Positions 32,708 through 40,609 of a stretch of DNA of 64,000 bases are shown here, piece by piece. The notes beneath the pieces are model-generated. The model had not been told where the DNA came from and ran no database searches. It worked only from the letters and a program-made list of their open reading frames with translations. This DNA is from Planctomycetota bacterium (GTDB lineage: Bacteria > Planctomycetota > UBA8742 > UBA2392). Made by a program: the position numbers and the translations under genes. Position 1 is the first letter of the stretch; every line of letters starts with the position of its first letter. The DNA lies in assembly GCA_022071975.1 (NCBI GenBank), contig JAJVIO010000060.1:31882-95881 (forward strand), read 5' to 3'.

Positions 32708-33817
32708 ATGGCACAGGATCAGCCCGCACTTTCCGGCGACGACTACCGCGTACTCGGCGAAATCGGCGAGGCCCACAAGGCCATCCGCGCCGAGCTGGCC
32801 AAGCGCATCGTCGGCCAGGATGACGTAATCGAGCAGGTGCTGACCGCCTTCTTCGCCGGCGGCCACGTGCTGCTGCTGGGCGTGCCCGGGCTGGCCAAGA
32901 CGCTGCTGATCAGCACGCTGTCGGAAATCCTGGGCCTTGAGTTCAACCGCATCCAGTTCACGCCCGACCTGATGCCCAGCGACATCTGCGGCAGCGACGT
33001 GCTGGTCGGTGAACAGGGCGAGCGCGGCTTCCAGTTCATGGGCGGGCCGATCTTCGCCAACTTCGTGCTGGCCGACGAAATCAACCGCACGCCGCCCAAG
33101 ACCCAGGCGGCGTTGCTTGAGGCCATGGAAGAGTACGCCGTGACGGTGGCCGGCAAGCGCTACCCGCTGCCGCGCCCGTACTTCGTGATGGCGACCCAGA
33201 ACCCCATTGAGCAAGAGGGCACTTACGTGCTGCCGGCCGCGGCGCTGGACCGTTTCATGTTCACGGTGCTGGTGGATTACCCGACCCAGCACGACGAAAT
33301 GGAAATGCTGTTCCGCACCACCAGCCGCGAGATGCCGCCGGTGCAGACATTGATGAGCGCGGACAAGGTCATGCGCATGCTTGATGTGGTGCGCAAGATC
33401 AACATGCGCGACGACACGCTGAAGTACGCGATCAGCCTGGTACGCGCCACGCGGCCGGAAAACAAGTTCAACCCGGATATCGAAGACCTGGTCGAGTGCG
33501 GCGGCAGCCCCCGCGCCACCCAGGCGCTGATCCTGGGTGCCAAGGCCCGCGCCGCGCTGGAAGGCCGCGACGAGGCCCTGCCCGACGACATCCGCGCCAT
33601 CGCGCTGCCGGCCATGCACCACCGCGTGCTGACCAACTTCCATGCCGAGGCCGACGGCGTGAACAGCCGCGACATCGTGCGCATGCTGATCAAGGACGTG
33701 CAGCGCCCGAGTTGGGACGTGCCGGCGCTTGAGAAGAAGCCGCGCCGCGGCATCGGCCAGTTCCTCACCGACCTGCTGCTCGGCAAAGCCCGAAAGCGCG
33801 GCGTTTCCAGGGTTTAG
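32708..33817 (+). CDS. MoxR-family AAA+ ATPase, copy 1
   Basis: The 369-aa product has Walker A GVPGLAKT, Walker [21 protein letters not shown], the sensor segment [12 protein letters not shown] and the C-terminal lid. MoxR ATPases act as chaperones that help assemble or activate VWA-domain partners. No VWA or DUF58 gene is next to it, but the two secreted HEAT-VWA genes lie just across the divergent TA locus. The ATG at 32708 fits the family; the track extension overlaps the toxin gene. The C-terminal 30 residues (KKPRRGIGQFLTDLLLGKAR) are a basic extension not seen in copy 2. Confidence 0.9.
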   Translation: MAQDQPALSGDDYRVLGEIGEAHKAIRAELAKRIVGQDDVIEQVLTAFFAGGHVLLLGVPGLAKTLLISTLSEILGLEFNRIQFTPDLMPSDICGSDVLVGEQGERGFQFMGGPIFANFVLADEINRTPPKTQAALLEAMEEYAVTVAGKRYPLPRPYFVMATQNPIEQEGTYVLPAAALDRFMFTVLVDYPTQHDEMEMLFRTTSREMPPVQTLMSADKVMRMLDVVRKINMRDDTLKYAISLVRATRPENKFNPDIEDLVECGGSPRATQALILGAKARAALEGRDEALPDDIRAIALPAMHHRVLTNFHAEADGVNSRDIVRMLIKDVQRPSWDVPALEKKPRRGIGQFLTDLLLGKARKRGVSRV

Positions 33818-33827
33818 TACCCGTGGG

Positions 33828-33846
33828 GCGGGCTGCCAGCCTGCCC
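33828..33846. repeat. GCGGGCTGCCAGCCTGC palindrome
   Basis: A GGCTGCCAGCC-centred palindrome directly after the MoxR stop, related to the one at 15588. Possible transcript end. Confidence 0.45.
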
Positions 33847-34007
33847 TCTCTACACGGAAGAGGGACCGGCCCACTTGGGCTTGTTCTTGGGCATGTCCCC
33901 GAAAATTCTGAAAAATATTTAACGACCGCAAAGGCCGTGGTTTTCGGCCCTTGCGGCGTTGGCTGTCTCTTCCCGGCTCAAAATCCTTCGCCATCCGCCG
34001 CATAGGG

Positions 34008-34034
34008 TGTGGGCGGGTTTTCCGCCCGTTCTTT
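34008..34034 (+). terminator. Terminator-like hairpin before the 169-aa gene
   Basis: GGGCGG-gtttt-CCGCCC is followed by GTTCTTT. It could end the MoxR transcript or act as an attenuator in the leader of the next gene, whose ATG lies 13 bases after it. Confidence 0.45.
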
Positions 34035-34046
34035 CGGAGCACACCC

Positions 34047-34556
34047 ATGTCCCGTTTTCAGAAAGTCGGCAACCGCGGCCTAGAGCAGCGCAAGGCGCGC
34101 AGCAGCAGCCAGGTCGTGGAAGGCATCGCCATCGCGCAACGCATGTACCTTGAGACCGGAGGCGAAGACATCGACTTCGGCATCCGCTCGGCCAGGCTGA
34201 TGCTGGAACTTTACCAGGAGCAGCTGGAAAGCGGCCCGCGCCCGGGTGTTGAGCCGATCAGCCATCAGCTGGCCGTGCGCACCCGTCAGCAACTGGCAAG
34301 CCTCATGCGCCTGCGCGAACGCAAACTGGCTGACCTGCAGCAGCGCGTGGACGAAAGCCAGCAGGCCGAAGCGGACAGTGCTGAGGCGGAACGGAACGCG
34401 GACGCCGGCGGGAACGCGGACGCCGGAGGGAACGCGGACCTCCGGTCCGCTGAAACGCCCGTGACGGACGCCTGCCATCAAGCAATCGATACGGAACCCG
34501 CAGACGATGCGGACCGGAGGTCCGCGCTGCATGCAGCCGCCAAACAGGCCGGTTAG
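34047..34556 (+). CDS. Hypothetical helical protein with repeat insertions in its C-terminus
   Basis: The 169-aa product is unrecognised. Residues 1-105 are a helical, charged domain (GIAIAQRMYLETGGEDIDFG, RTRQQLASLMRLRERKLADL). The rest is low complexity: EAERNADAGGNADAGGNADL, where a 15-base unit is repeated, then two segments (ADLRSAE and ADRRSALHA) encoded by GCGGACC..GGTCCGC palindromes that also occur between genes. The true domain probably ends near residue 110 and the remainder grew by insertion. The ATG at 34047 was chosen over the track start, which lies in the hairpin leader. Confidence 0.55.
   Translation: MSRFQKVGNRGLEQRKARSSSQVVEGIAIAQRMYLETGGEDIDFGIRSARLMLELYQEQLESGPRPGVEPISHQLAVRTRQQLASLMRLRERKLADLQQRVDESQQAEADSAEAERNADAGGNADAGGNADLRSAETPVTDACHQAIDTEPADDADRRSALHAAAKQAG
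34434..34450. repeat. Intragenic palindrome GCGGACCTCCGGTCCGC
   Basis: A perfect 7-bp stem with a 3-base loop inside the coding sequence of the 169-aa protein, encoding ADLRS. It belongs to the same GCGGAC...GTCCGC family as 34507-34532, 34589-34614 and 60379-60404. Confidence 0.7.
34507..34532. repeat. Intragenic GCGGACC...GGTCCGCGCTGCAT element
   Basis: ATGCGGACCGGAGGTCCGCG lies inside the coding sequence of the 169-aa protein. It closely matches the intergenic elements at 34589-34614 (GTGCGGACGAGACGTCCGCG) and 60379-60404 (ATGCGGACGGGACGTCCGCG). Confidence 0.7.
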
Positions 34557-34588
34557 GAACTGCGGCGATCTTTGACAACACGAACTGC

Positions 34589-34614
34589 GTGCGGACGAGA
34601 CGTCCGCGCTCCGG
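34589..34614. repeat. Intergenic GCGGAC...GTCCGCGCTCCGG element
   Basis: A palindromic element between the 169-aa gene and the convergent metallophosphoesterase gene. Near identical to 60379-60404. Confidence 0.65.
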
Positions 34615-35340
34615 CTAGCGGCCGAACTTGAGGCGCTCGGCGAGGATCTCGGGCAGGCCGGCGTCGAGGATCTTGCGGCTGGTGGTCTCGATGTCGTACT
34701 CGATGCGGGTGATCTTCACCATCTCTTTGTCGCTGTCGTAGATGGCAAAGCAGCTCTTGGGGTTCTCGTCGCGCGGCTGGCCCACACTGCCGACGTTGAC
34801 CAGGGCCTTTTCGAAGCCCTTGAGGTTGATCTCGTAGGACATGCTGTAGCTGACCATCGGCCCGCTGAAGAAGGTGACGGGCACGTGGCTGTGGCCGAGG
34901 AAGCAGACGCGGGTGCGCAGCTTCTCAAGCGACAGGCGCGCGTCCTGGCTGGTCTGGATGTAATCGAACAGGTCCGGGAAGTTCAGCGAGCCGTGCACCA
35001 GGGTGATGTCCTCGTTCACCTCGTGCACCAGCGGCAGCTCGCGCAGGAACTGCATGTTTTCTTCTTTGAGGTTGTCGCGCGTCCAGTAGACGGCCTGCTT
35101 GGCGTAGGTGTTGAAGAACTCGATGCTCAGCTTGCCGCACACCGCCCAGTCGTGGTTGCCGGCGACGGTGGGGCAGCCCATCTCGCGCACGATATCGCAG
35201 CATTCGTCCGGGTTGGCGCCGTAGCCGACGATGTCGCCCAGGCAAAGGTAGCGATCAACGCTTTCCTTTTTGCACAGGCCCAGGACCGTCTCAAGCGCCT
35301 CCAGGTTGCCGTGGATGTCTCCGAAGATGGCGTAACGCAA
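34615..35340 (-). CDS. Calcineurin-like metallophosphoesterase
   Basis: The 241-aa product has the metallophosphoesterase motifs in order: GDIHGNLEAL, LGDIVGYGANPDE, GNHDWAV, LVHGSL and FLGHSHVP. These bind two metal ions and hydrolyse phosphodiester or phosphomonoester bonds. The NxGSVGQPRDxNP segment (VNVGSVGQPRDENPK) places it near the YfcE/DR1281-like group. The start is TTG (MRYAIFG), which begins directly with the first strand. The substrate is unknown, and no linked pathway gene is present. Confidence 0.88.
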   Translation of the reverse strand: MRYAIFGDIHGNLEALETVLGLCKKESVDRYLCLGDIVGYGANPDECCDIVREMGCPTVAGNHDWAVCGKLSIEFFNTYAKQAVYWTRDNLKEENMQFLRELPLVHEVNEDITLVHGSLNFPDLFDYIQTSQDARLSLEKLRTRVCFLGHSHVPVTFFSGPMVSYSMSYEINLKGFEKALVNVGSVGQPRDENPKSCFAIYDSDKEMVKITRIEYDIETTSRKILDAGLPEILAERLKFGR

Positions 35341-35465
35341 GACTGACCCCCGGCAGGCGCGCCTGTGGCAACGAGTAGTAAACCCGACCTAAATGGTCCA
35401 ATAATAAAGTCTAGCCAATACTGCTTTACCCGGCAAGACAGCCCAAACATAGCACTGTCTATGCC

Positions 35466-36224
35466 TTACGCCACTGACTTCGCAGTCAAGCAGGCGCTGT
35501 CTAACGCTACCCCCGCTGCACACCACGCACAAGCGTGTATCGCAAGGCCAAGCACGGAAACCTGCACGGCCGAATCCCACAACAGGGGCGTCAGGTCATG
35601 GCGGCTGAGGTCCGGCAGCAGCAGCGCGTAAGCGCCGCCCATGCCCGCGACCGCGTAGCCGATCACATACAGGCCCAGTGTGATCAGGCCGACCACCACC
35701 GGTTTGCGCAGGCGGGCCGCCACCTGCACGAAGGCCAGCAGGATGGCGCTGGCGAAAAACTGGCCCAGCACGGGCAGGAACAGCGAGCCGGTTTCATTGA
35801 ACGCGCTGCTGGCGCCGCGGTAGCTGAACAGCATGGGGTCTTCGATCTCGAACCACAGCAGGGCGGCGAATACTGCGCCGGTCCACAGCAGGCACAGCAC
35901 CGCCAGCGGCGCCAGCCGCCCCAGCAGCGTACCGAACGAGAGCACCCACACCGGCACCGGCCGTGTCAGCAACAAGGCCTCGGCCTCTTCGCTTTCGTCC
36001 TCGCCGGGCAGGCAGAACAGCAGCACGGCCACGGCGCCCAGCAGACCGATGGTGTAAACGCCAAGTTCCCTAAGTTGCACGACTTCATAGCCCAATCCGA
36101 AGGCGCTGAACCACCGCAGGGAAAGGATGAAGCCGACGCCTGCCGCGGCCAGCACCCAGGTGCCGCCCCGGCGCAGGATGTCTCGGGCGTTGGAAAGGCT
36201 AAGGGCCAGCAGGGCGTGGGGCAT
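35466..36224 (-). CDS. Polytopic membrane protein, ABC-2-permease-like
   Basis: The 252-aa product has about six hydrophobic segments (for example TWVLAAAGVGFILSLRW, LGVYTIGLLGAVAVLLFCLP, and VVVGLITLGLYVIGYAVAG) with the pattern of ABC-2-type permeases: a first helix, then an amphipathic loop with acidic residues (GEDESEEAEALLLTRPV). No ATPase gene is adjacent, so the partner, if any, is elsewhere. A gap of 125 bases with no feature separates it from the metallophosphoesterase. Confidence 0.65.
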   Translation of the reverse strand: MPHALLALSLSNARDILRRGGTWVLAAAGVGFILSLRWFSAFGLGYEVVQLRELGVYTIGLLGAVAVLLFCLPGEDESEEAEALLLTRPVPVWVLSFGTLLGRLAPLAVLCLLWTGAVFAALLWFEIEDPMLFSYRGASSAFNETGSLFLPVLGQFFASAILLAFVQVAARLRKPVVVGLITLGLYVIGYAVAGMGGAYALLLPDLSRHDLTPLLWDSAVQVSVLGLAIHACAWCAAGVALDSACLTAKSVA

Positions 36225-36243
36225 GGGCTGAGTTTAGTGCAAA

Positions 36244-36348
36244 GGGAGCGCAGGCTTCCAGCCTGCATCGGCCGTGGACATCTTGTCCACGGAAAACAGG
36301 CGCGGGCAGGATGCCGGCACCGGATGCAGGCTGGAAGCCTGCGCTCCC
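36244..36348. repeat. 26-bp perfect inverted repeat enclosing further hairpins
   Basis: The arms at 36244-36269 and 36323-36348 (GGGAGCGCAGGCTTCCAGCC..., and its exact complement) are each self-complementary in part (GCAGGCTTCCAGCCTGC). Inside is GTGGACA-tct-TGTCCAC (36273-36290). It fills the space between the membrane protein and the Nudix gene. Confidence 0.85.
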
Positions 36349-36350
36349 GG

Positions 36351-36770
36351 TCAACTGTGTCTCGTCCGCGGGTACACCTCGCGGAAGAACCAGCGCGAGT
36401 CGCTGAACATGATGGGGATGCGCTCGATCTCGCCGCGCTTGACCCAGCGCCAGGCGGCGACTTCGTTGGGGTCGGGCTTCACCTCGCGCGGGCCGGCCAG
36501 CTCGCACTGCCACCAATGCAGCACGAAGTGGGCGCGGCGGGTCATGCTCTCCCACAGTTTCCGCACCGGCTTCACGCGCAGGCCCACTTCCTCAAGGGCC
36601 TCGCGCACGCAGGCGGATTGCTGGTCTTCACCCGGCTCCAGCGAGCCGGTCACGCTGGACCAGTAGCCGGGCCAGGTGTCCATGGCCGCGCGCTCGATGA
36701 ACAGCAGCTCGTCGCCGTCTTCGATCACGGCCACGATGGCATGGCGGAATGGTTGCTGGTCGTCGAACAT
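36351..36770 (-). CDS. Nudix hydrolase
   Basis: The 139-aa product carries a clear Nudix box: GSLEPGEDQQSACVREALEE followed by VGL, in the standard GX5EX7REUXEEXGU form. It hydrolyses a nucleoside diphosphate linked to some group. The length, the tryptophan-rich core (TWPGYWSSVTGSLEPGE, WWQCELAGP) and the absence of a specific tag suggest a NudB-like (dihydroneopterin triphosphate) or mutT-like role, but this is not firm. The ATG at 36770 is used; a GTG at 36788 would add six residues that lie in repeat DNA. Confidence 0.85.
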   Translation of the reverse strand: MFDDQQPFRHAIVAVIEDGDELLFIERAAMDTWPGYWSSVTGSLEPGEDQQSACVREALEEVGLRVKPVRKLWESMTRRAHFVLHWWQCELAGPREVKPDPNEVAAWRWVKRGEIERIPIMFSDSRWFFREVYPRTRHS

Positions 36771-36782
36771 GCATGCTTTCTG

Positions 36783-36872
36783 TGGCACGGACGCCTCGTC
36801 CGTGCCGGGCGGCCCATTGGCCGCCCGTACCGGCGCGCATGCGCGCCGGACATGGGCGAGGCGCCCATGCCA
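36783..36872. repeat. Multi-hairpin element with GTGGCA...TGCCAC outer arms, copy 1
   Basis: Outer arms GTGGCA/TGCCAC enclose four stems: CACGGACG-cct-CGTCCGTG, GGGCGGCC-catt-GGCCGCCC, CCGGCGCGCATGCGCGCCGG and CATGGGCG-agg-CGCCCATG. It exactly fills the gap between the Nudix gene and gatB. A shorter related element is at 51008-51091. Confidence 0.75.
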
Positions 36873-38327
36873 CTAACCGTTGATCCGTGCTGCGATCTTC
36901 GGGCCGAGCTCTTTGGGGTTGGCCTTGCCCTTCAGCTTGCGCATCACCTGGCCGATCAGGAAGCCCAGCGCCTTTTCTTCCCCGGCCTTGAAGTCAGCCA
37001 CGGCGCGGTCTTTAAACTCCTCGATCACTTCGTCAATCATCGCGCTGAGCGCGCCTTCATCCTGCTCGATCAGCTTGTTCAGCCGCCGCGCCGCCTGCAG
37101 GGCGCCTTCGCCGGCCTCCACCATGGCGTGGAAGACCTCCTTGGCCGTGATGTTGTTCAGCTTGCCGGCGTCCAGCAGGCCGATCAGCTCAACCAGCGCC
37201 TCGGGCGTCAGCTTCAGTTCGCTGATGCTCGCGTTACGGTCGTTGAGTTCGCGCGTGACTTCGCCCACCACCCAGGCCGCCACCTTGCGCGGCTCGTCCA
37301 GAAGCTTGAGGGCGCTCTCGTAGAAATCGGCCAGGGCCTTGTCGCCCACCAGGTACTCGGCGTCGGCCTCGGCCAGCTTGTAGTCATCAAGAAAGCGCAG
37401 CAGGCGCTTCTCAGGCATCTCGGGCAGGCTCAGGCGCACGCTTTCGACCCACTCGCGCGGCACGTCGAAGGTCGCGAGGTCGGGCTCGGGGAAGAAGCGG
37501 TAGTCGGTGGCTTCTTCCTTGCTGCGCATGGAGCGCGTCTCGCCCTTCTCGTCGTCCCACAGGCGGGTGTCCTGTGTCAGCGTGCCGCCGCTTTCGATCA
37601 CCTGCTGGTGCCGCCTGATCTCGAACTCCAGCGCGCTGCGCACCATGCGGAAGCTGTTCAGGTTCTTGATCTCGCTGCGCACGCCAAACTTCTGCTGGCC
37701 GCGCGGCCGAATGCTGACGTTGGCGTCGCAGCGCAGGCTGCCCTTCTCCATGCTGAGGTCGGAAACGCCGAGATAGCTGAGGTTGCGCTTGAGGGTGTTC
37801 AGGTAGACGTAGGCCTCCTCGGGGCTGCGCAGGTCGGGGCCGCCGACGATCTCGATCAGCGGCGTACCGGCGCGGTTGAGGTCCACCAGCGTGCTGCCTT
37901 CCATGTGGATGGACTTGCCGGCGTCTTCCTCAAGGTGGGCGCGGGTGATGCGGCACACCTTGGGCTGGCCGGACTCGTCGTGAATCGGCAGCTGCAGCTC
38001 GCCGTCGAAGCACAGGGGCTCATCGAACTGGCTGATCTGGTAACCCTTGGGCAGGTCCGGGTAGAAGTAGTTCTTGCGGTCGAACTTGATGCGGTGCGCG
38101 ATCTGACAGTTAAGCGCCAAACCAATCCGGATTCCGTACTCCACGGCCTGGCGGTTAACCATCGGCAAGGCGCCCGGCAAACCCAGGCACACCGGGCAGG
38201 TCAGCGAGTTGGCGGGCGCGCCGAACTGCACGGCGCAGCCGCAGAACATCTTGGACGCGGTCTTGAGCTGCACGTGTACCTCAAGGCCGATCACGGGCTC
38301 GAACTCGGTTTTGGTTGCGGTAGGCAT
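36873..38327 (-). CDS. gatB: Aspartyl/glutamyl-tRNA amidotransferase subunit B
   Basis: The 484-aa product is the tRNA-binding kinase subunit of GatCAB, which amidates Glu-tRNAGln (and/or Asp-tRNAAsn). The start EFEPVIGLEVHVQL, the segment MFCGCAVQFGAPANSLTCPVCLGLPGA (zinc-binding cysteines), and DLNRAGTPLIEIVGGPDLRS are hallmark sequences. The C-terminal YqeY-like helical domain ends GKANPKELGPKIAARI. Length matches the family. gatA and gatC are not in the window. The start region is flanked upstream by a repeat array. Confidence 0.96.
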   Translation of the reverse strand: MPTATKTEFEPVIGLEVHVQLKTASKMFCGCAVQFGAPANSLTCPVCLGLPGALPMVNRQAVEYGIRIGLALNCQIAHRIKFDRKNYFYPDLPKGYQISQFDEPLCFDGELQLPIHDESGQPKVCRITRAHLEEDAGKSIHMEGSTLVDLNRAGTPLIEIVGGPDLRSPEEAYVYLNTLKRNLSYLGVSDLSMEKGSLRCDANVSIRPRGQQKFGVRSEIKNLNSFRMVRSALEFEIRRHQQVIESGGTLTQDTRLWDDEKGETRSMRSKEEATDYRFFPEPDLATFDVPREWVESVRLSLPEMPEKRLLRFLDDYKLAEADAEYLVGDKALADFYESALKLLDEPRKVAAWVVGEVTRELNDRNASISELKLTPEALVELIGLLDAGKLNNITAKEVFHAMVEAGEGALQAARRLNKLIEQDEGALSAMIDEVIEEFKDRAVADFKAGEEKALGFLIGQVMRKLKGKANPKELGPKIAARING

Positions 38328-38331
38328 AAGA

Positions 38332-38412
38332 AGGCAGGTTACAGGTTGTAGGTTGTAGGTTGTAGGGCAGGTTGGCGGCCGTAGTTCCCTACAACCTGCA
38401 ACCTAGAACCTG
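38332..38412. repeat. Inverted 7-mer array (AGGTTGT/ACAACCT)
   Basis: AGGTTGTAGGTTGTAGGTTGTAGG on the left and ACAACCTGCAACCTAGAACCTGC on the right. The unit is 7 bases. It lies between gatB and the HAD-like gene. Confidence 0.8.
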
Positions 38413-38417
38413 CTGTT

Positions 38418-39095
38418 TCACACCACGGTTGGCAACACGTTCAGCAGTGCTTCTACTGTGGGGGCTTCGTAGTCCGGCACGTCCTTCAGGTCGCGGGGAA
38501 GCTGGTTCTTGCCGTGGCGGCCCATCTGCAACTGGATGGCCTGCATGCGCAGGGTGTTGGCCGGGCGCACGTTGTTGTCAATGCGGGTGCCCAGCATCAG
38601 GCACTCGCCGGTGGTGGTTCCCAGCAGCCCGACCAGGAACTCAACCACACGCGGGTCCGGCAGGTCGATCTTCATCTGCCTGGGCAGGCCTTTCACCTGG
38701 ATCAGCGGCGACAGCCCGCCCTTCTCGAGCGCGGCCAGCTCTTCGTCGCTCAGGTGGTTGCCGATCGCCACTTTCCAGCCGCGCTGGCGGCAGACTTGCA
38801 GGATGTCCTTCGCTTCCTTGCGCAGGCGGGTGACCGGCTGGTGGTTCTTCTTGAAGGCGCTGATACAGCGCAGCGCCAGCGTGGTGTCGCGGTTCACCAG
38901 CCGGAAGATCATGGCCTCGAACTGGTTTGGCGCGAAGGATTCAATCGAGAACGTGTCGGCCTGCTGCAACGCCTGCTCGCTGACGCGCACGCCGGCCGTG
39001 GCCACGATCTGGCGCACGAGCGCGATCGCGTTGCGGTCGTTTTCGGATTCGTCCGTCAGGACGTCGTACATGTCAATGATGATGGCGTTCGGCAA
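38418..39095 (-). CDS. HAD-like protein lacking canonical catalytic residues
   Basis: The 225-aa product has the order of HAD hydrolase motifs but with changes. Motif I reads IIDMYDVLTDE where active enzymes have DxDxT/V (second aspartate is tyrosine here). The cap is helical. A loop with GNHLSDEELAALEK takes the position of motif II. Motif IV reads LGTRIDNNVRPANTLRMQ where GD..DND is usual, so the first aspartate is threonine. It could be a non-catalytic binding protein or use altered chemistry. TTG start. It stands between gatB and asnS, bracketed by two repeat arrays. Confidence 0.65.
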   Translation of the reverse strand: MPNAIIIDMYDVLTDESENDRNAIALVRQIVATAGVRVSEQALQQADTFSIESFAPNQFEAMIFRLVNRDTTLALRCISAFKKNHQPVTRLRKEAKDILQVCRQRGWKVAIGNHLSDEELAALEKGGLSPLIQVKGLPRQMKIDLPDPRVVEFLVGLLGTTTGECLMLGTRIDNNVRPANTLRMQAIQLQMGRHGKNQLPRDLKDVPDYEAPTVEALLNVLPTVV

Positions 39096-39108
39096 GGTGC
39101 GTCCTCGA

Positions 39109-39192
39109 TTCAGAGGTCAGAGTCTGGAGGCCAGCGGTCAGGGAACTGCAGTTGCTGTTCTCTGGCCTCCGACCTCTGGCCACTGATCTCTC
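39109..39192. repeat. Inverted 7-mer array (CAGAGGT/GACCTCTG type)
   Basis: TTCAGAGGTCAGAGTCTGGA on the left and CTGGCCTCCGACCTCTGGCC on the right. The same unit type as at 28580 and 52700. It lies between the HAD-like gene and asnS. Confidence 0.75.
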
Positions 39193-40542
39193 TTATGGAT
39201 TCAGCCGGTAAATCGTGCGGGGGAACGGGATGGCTTCGCGTACGTGGGTGCAGCCGGTGATCCACTGCACGCAGCGCTCGACCCCCATGCCGAATCCGCC
39301 GTGCGGCACGCTGCCGTACTTGCGCAGGTCGACGTACCAGCTCACGGTCTCGGGCGGGATGTCGTGCTTCTTGATCTGGGCCTCGAGCACCTCGAGGCTG
39401 TCCTCGCGCTGGCCGCCGCCCACGATTTCACCCACGCCTTCAGGCGCTATAACGTCCACGCCCATGGCGTACTTCCCCGTGGGATCCGCCTTCATATAGA
39501 AAGCCTTCACCTCGCGCGGGTAGTGGTGGATGCACACGCACTGCTTGTAGTGCAGGCCGATGGCGGTTTCGTCCGCTGCGCCCAGGTCGTCGCCCAGTCC
39601 GTTCTTGAGGATATCGCCGGACAGCTTCTGCAGCTCCGGGTCACTCGAGCGCGAGAAGTCGTCCTTCAGCTTCTGCAGCACGGTCTGCGCTTCCTCATAG
39701 TGGATGCGCGGGAAACGTTTGCTGATCTGTTCAAGCACAGAGGTGTCGCGCTCGAGCTCTTTCAGCTCTTCCTTGCAGTTCTCGAGCGCGCGTTGCACCA
39801 CGTAGCGGATCTGTTCTTCGGCCAGGTCCATGATGCCGTCGAGCTCAAGGAACGCGACTTCGGGCTCGACCATCCAGAACTCGGTCAGGTGGCGGCGCGT
39901 CTTGGACTTCTCGGCCCGGAAGGTGGGCCCGAATACCACCACCTTTCCGAACGCCATGGCGCCCGTTTCGCCGTACAGCTGGCCGCTCTGGGTCAGGTAG
40001 GCGGTTTCTTCAAAATAGGGCACTTCGAACAGCGTGCTGACGCCCTCGCAGCTCGCCGGCGTGAAGATCGGCGCGTCGTACAGCACGAAGCCGCGCTGGT
40101 AGTAGAAATCGCGGATCGCCTGCACTACCTCGCTGCGTACGCGCAGGATGGCGTGCGGCCGTTTGCTGCGTACCCACAGGTGGCGCAGGTCGAGCAGCTT
40201 GTCGATGTTGGGGACGTCTTCGGTGATCTGGATGGGGTAGTCGTGGACTTCCTGGATTACCTTCAGGTCCGTGCCGTGCAGCTCAACGCCGAGGGTCGAG
40301 CGTTCGTCCTTGCTGACTTTGCCGCGCACGACAATGCTGCTCTCGATGCCGATACGCTTGGCGGCCTCGAACACTTCTTCGGGCACGTCCTTCTTGCTTA
40401 GCACGACCTGCACCACGCCCGTGCCATCCCTGAACTGCAGGAACAGCAGCTTGCCGCTGCCGCGCCGGTTATAGAGCCAGCCCTTAAGCTCGACGTCCTG
40501 CTCGACGTATTGTTTCAGCGTGTTGACGGTTACACTGTTCAT
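39193..40542 (-). CDS. asnS: Asparaginyl-tRNA synthetase
   Basis: The 449-aa product charges tRNAAsn. The N-terminal OB-fold is at VELKGWLYNRRGSGKLLFLQFRDGTG. The class II core has motif 2 (FRAEKSKTRRHLTEFWMVEPE) and motif 3 (GFGMGVERCVQWITG). SPxFTPASCEG-like text (PIFTPASCEGVSTLFEV) is typical of AsnRS. The start is ATG at 40542; the track's extension overlaps the divergent gene. With AsnRS present, the neighbouring GatB is probably used mainly for glutamine. Confidence 0.95.
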   Translation of the reverse strand: MNSVTVNTLKQYVEQDVELKGWLYNRRGSGKLLFLQFRDGTGVVQVVLSKKDVPEEVFEAAKRIGIESSIVVRGKVSKDERSTLGVELHGTDLKVIQEVHDYPIQITEDVPNIDKLLDLRHLWVRSKRPHAILRVRSEVVQAIRDFYYQRGFVLYDAPIFTPASCEGVSTLFEVPYFEETAYLTQSGQLYGETGAMAFGKVVVFGPTFRAEKSKTRRHLTEFWMVEPEVAFLELDGIMDLAEEQIRYVVQRALENCKEELKELERDTSVLEQISKRFPRIHYEEAQTVLQKLKDDFSRSSDPELQKLSGDILKNGLGDDLGAADETAIGLHYKQCVCIHHYPREVKAFYMKADPTGKYAMGVDVIAPEGVGEIVGGGQREDSLEVLEAQIKKHDIPPETVSWYVDLRKYGSVPHGGFGMGVERCVQWITGCTHVREAIPFPRTIYRLNP

Positions 40543-40609
40543 CGCGCTTCCCGTGGAAAGTTCGCGGGCACTATGCACGGAAGGATATCCGCTTACAACC
40601 GGCGGACCC

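Noticed and set aside
35535-38351. 938-aa plus-strand ORF
   Set aside because: It is a GC-rich shadow opposite the membrane-protein, Nudix and gatB genes, crosses several repeats, and has the Ala/Leu/His/Gln-rich composition typical of antisense frames.
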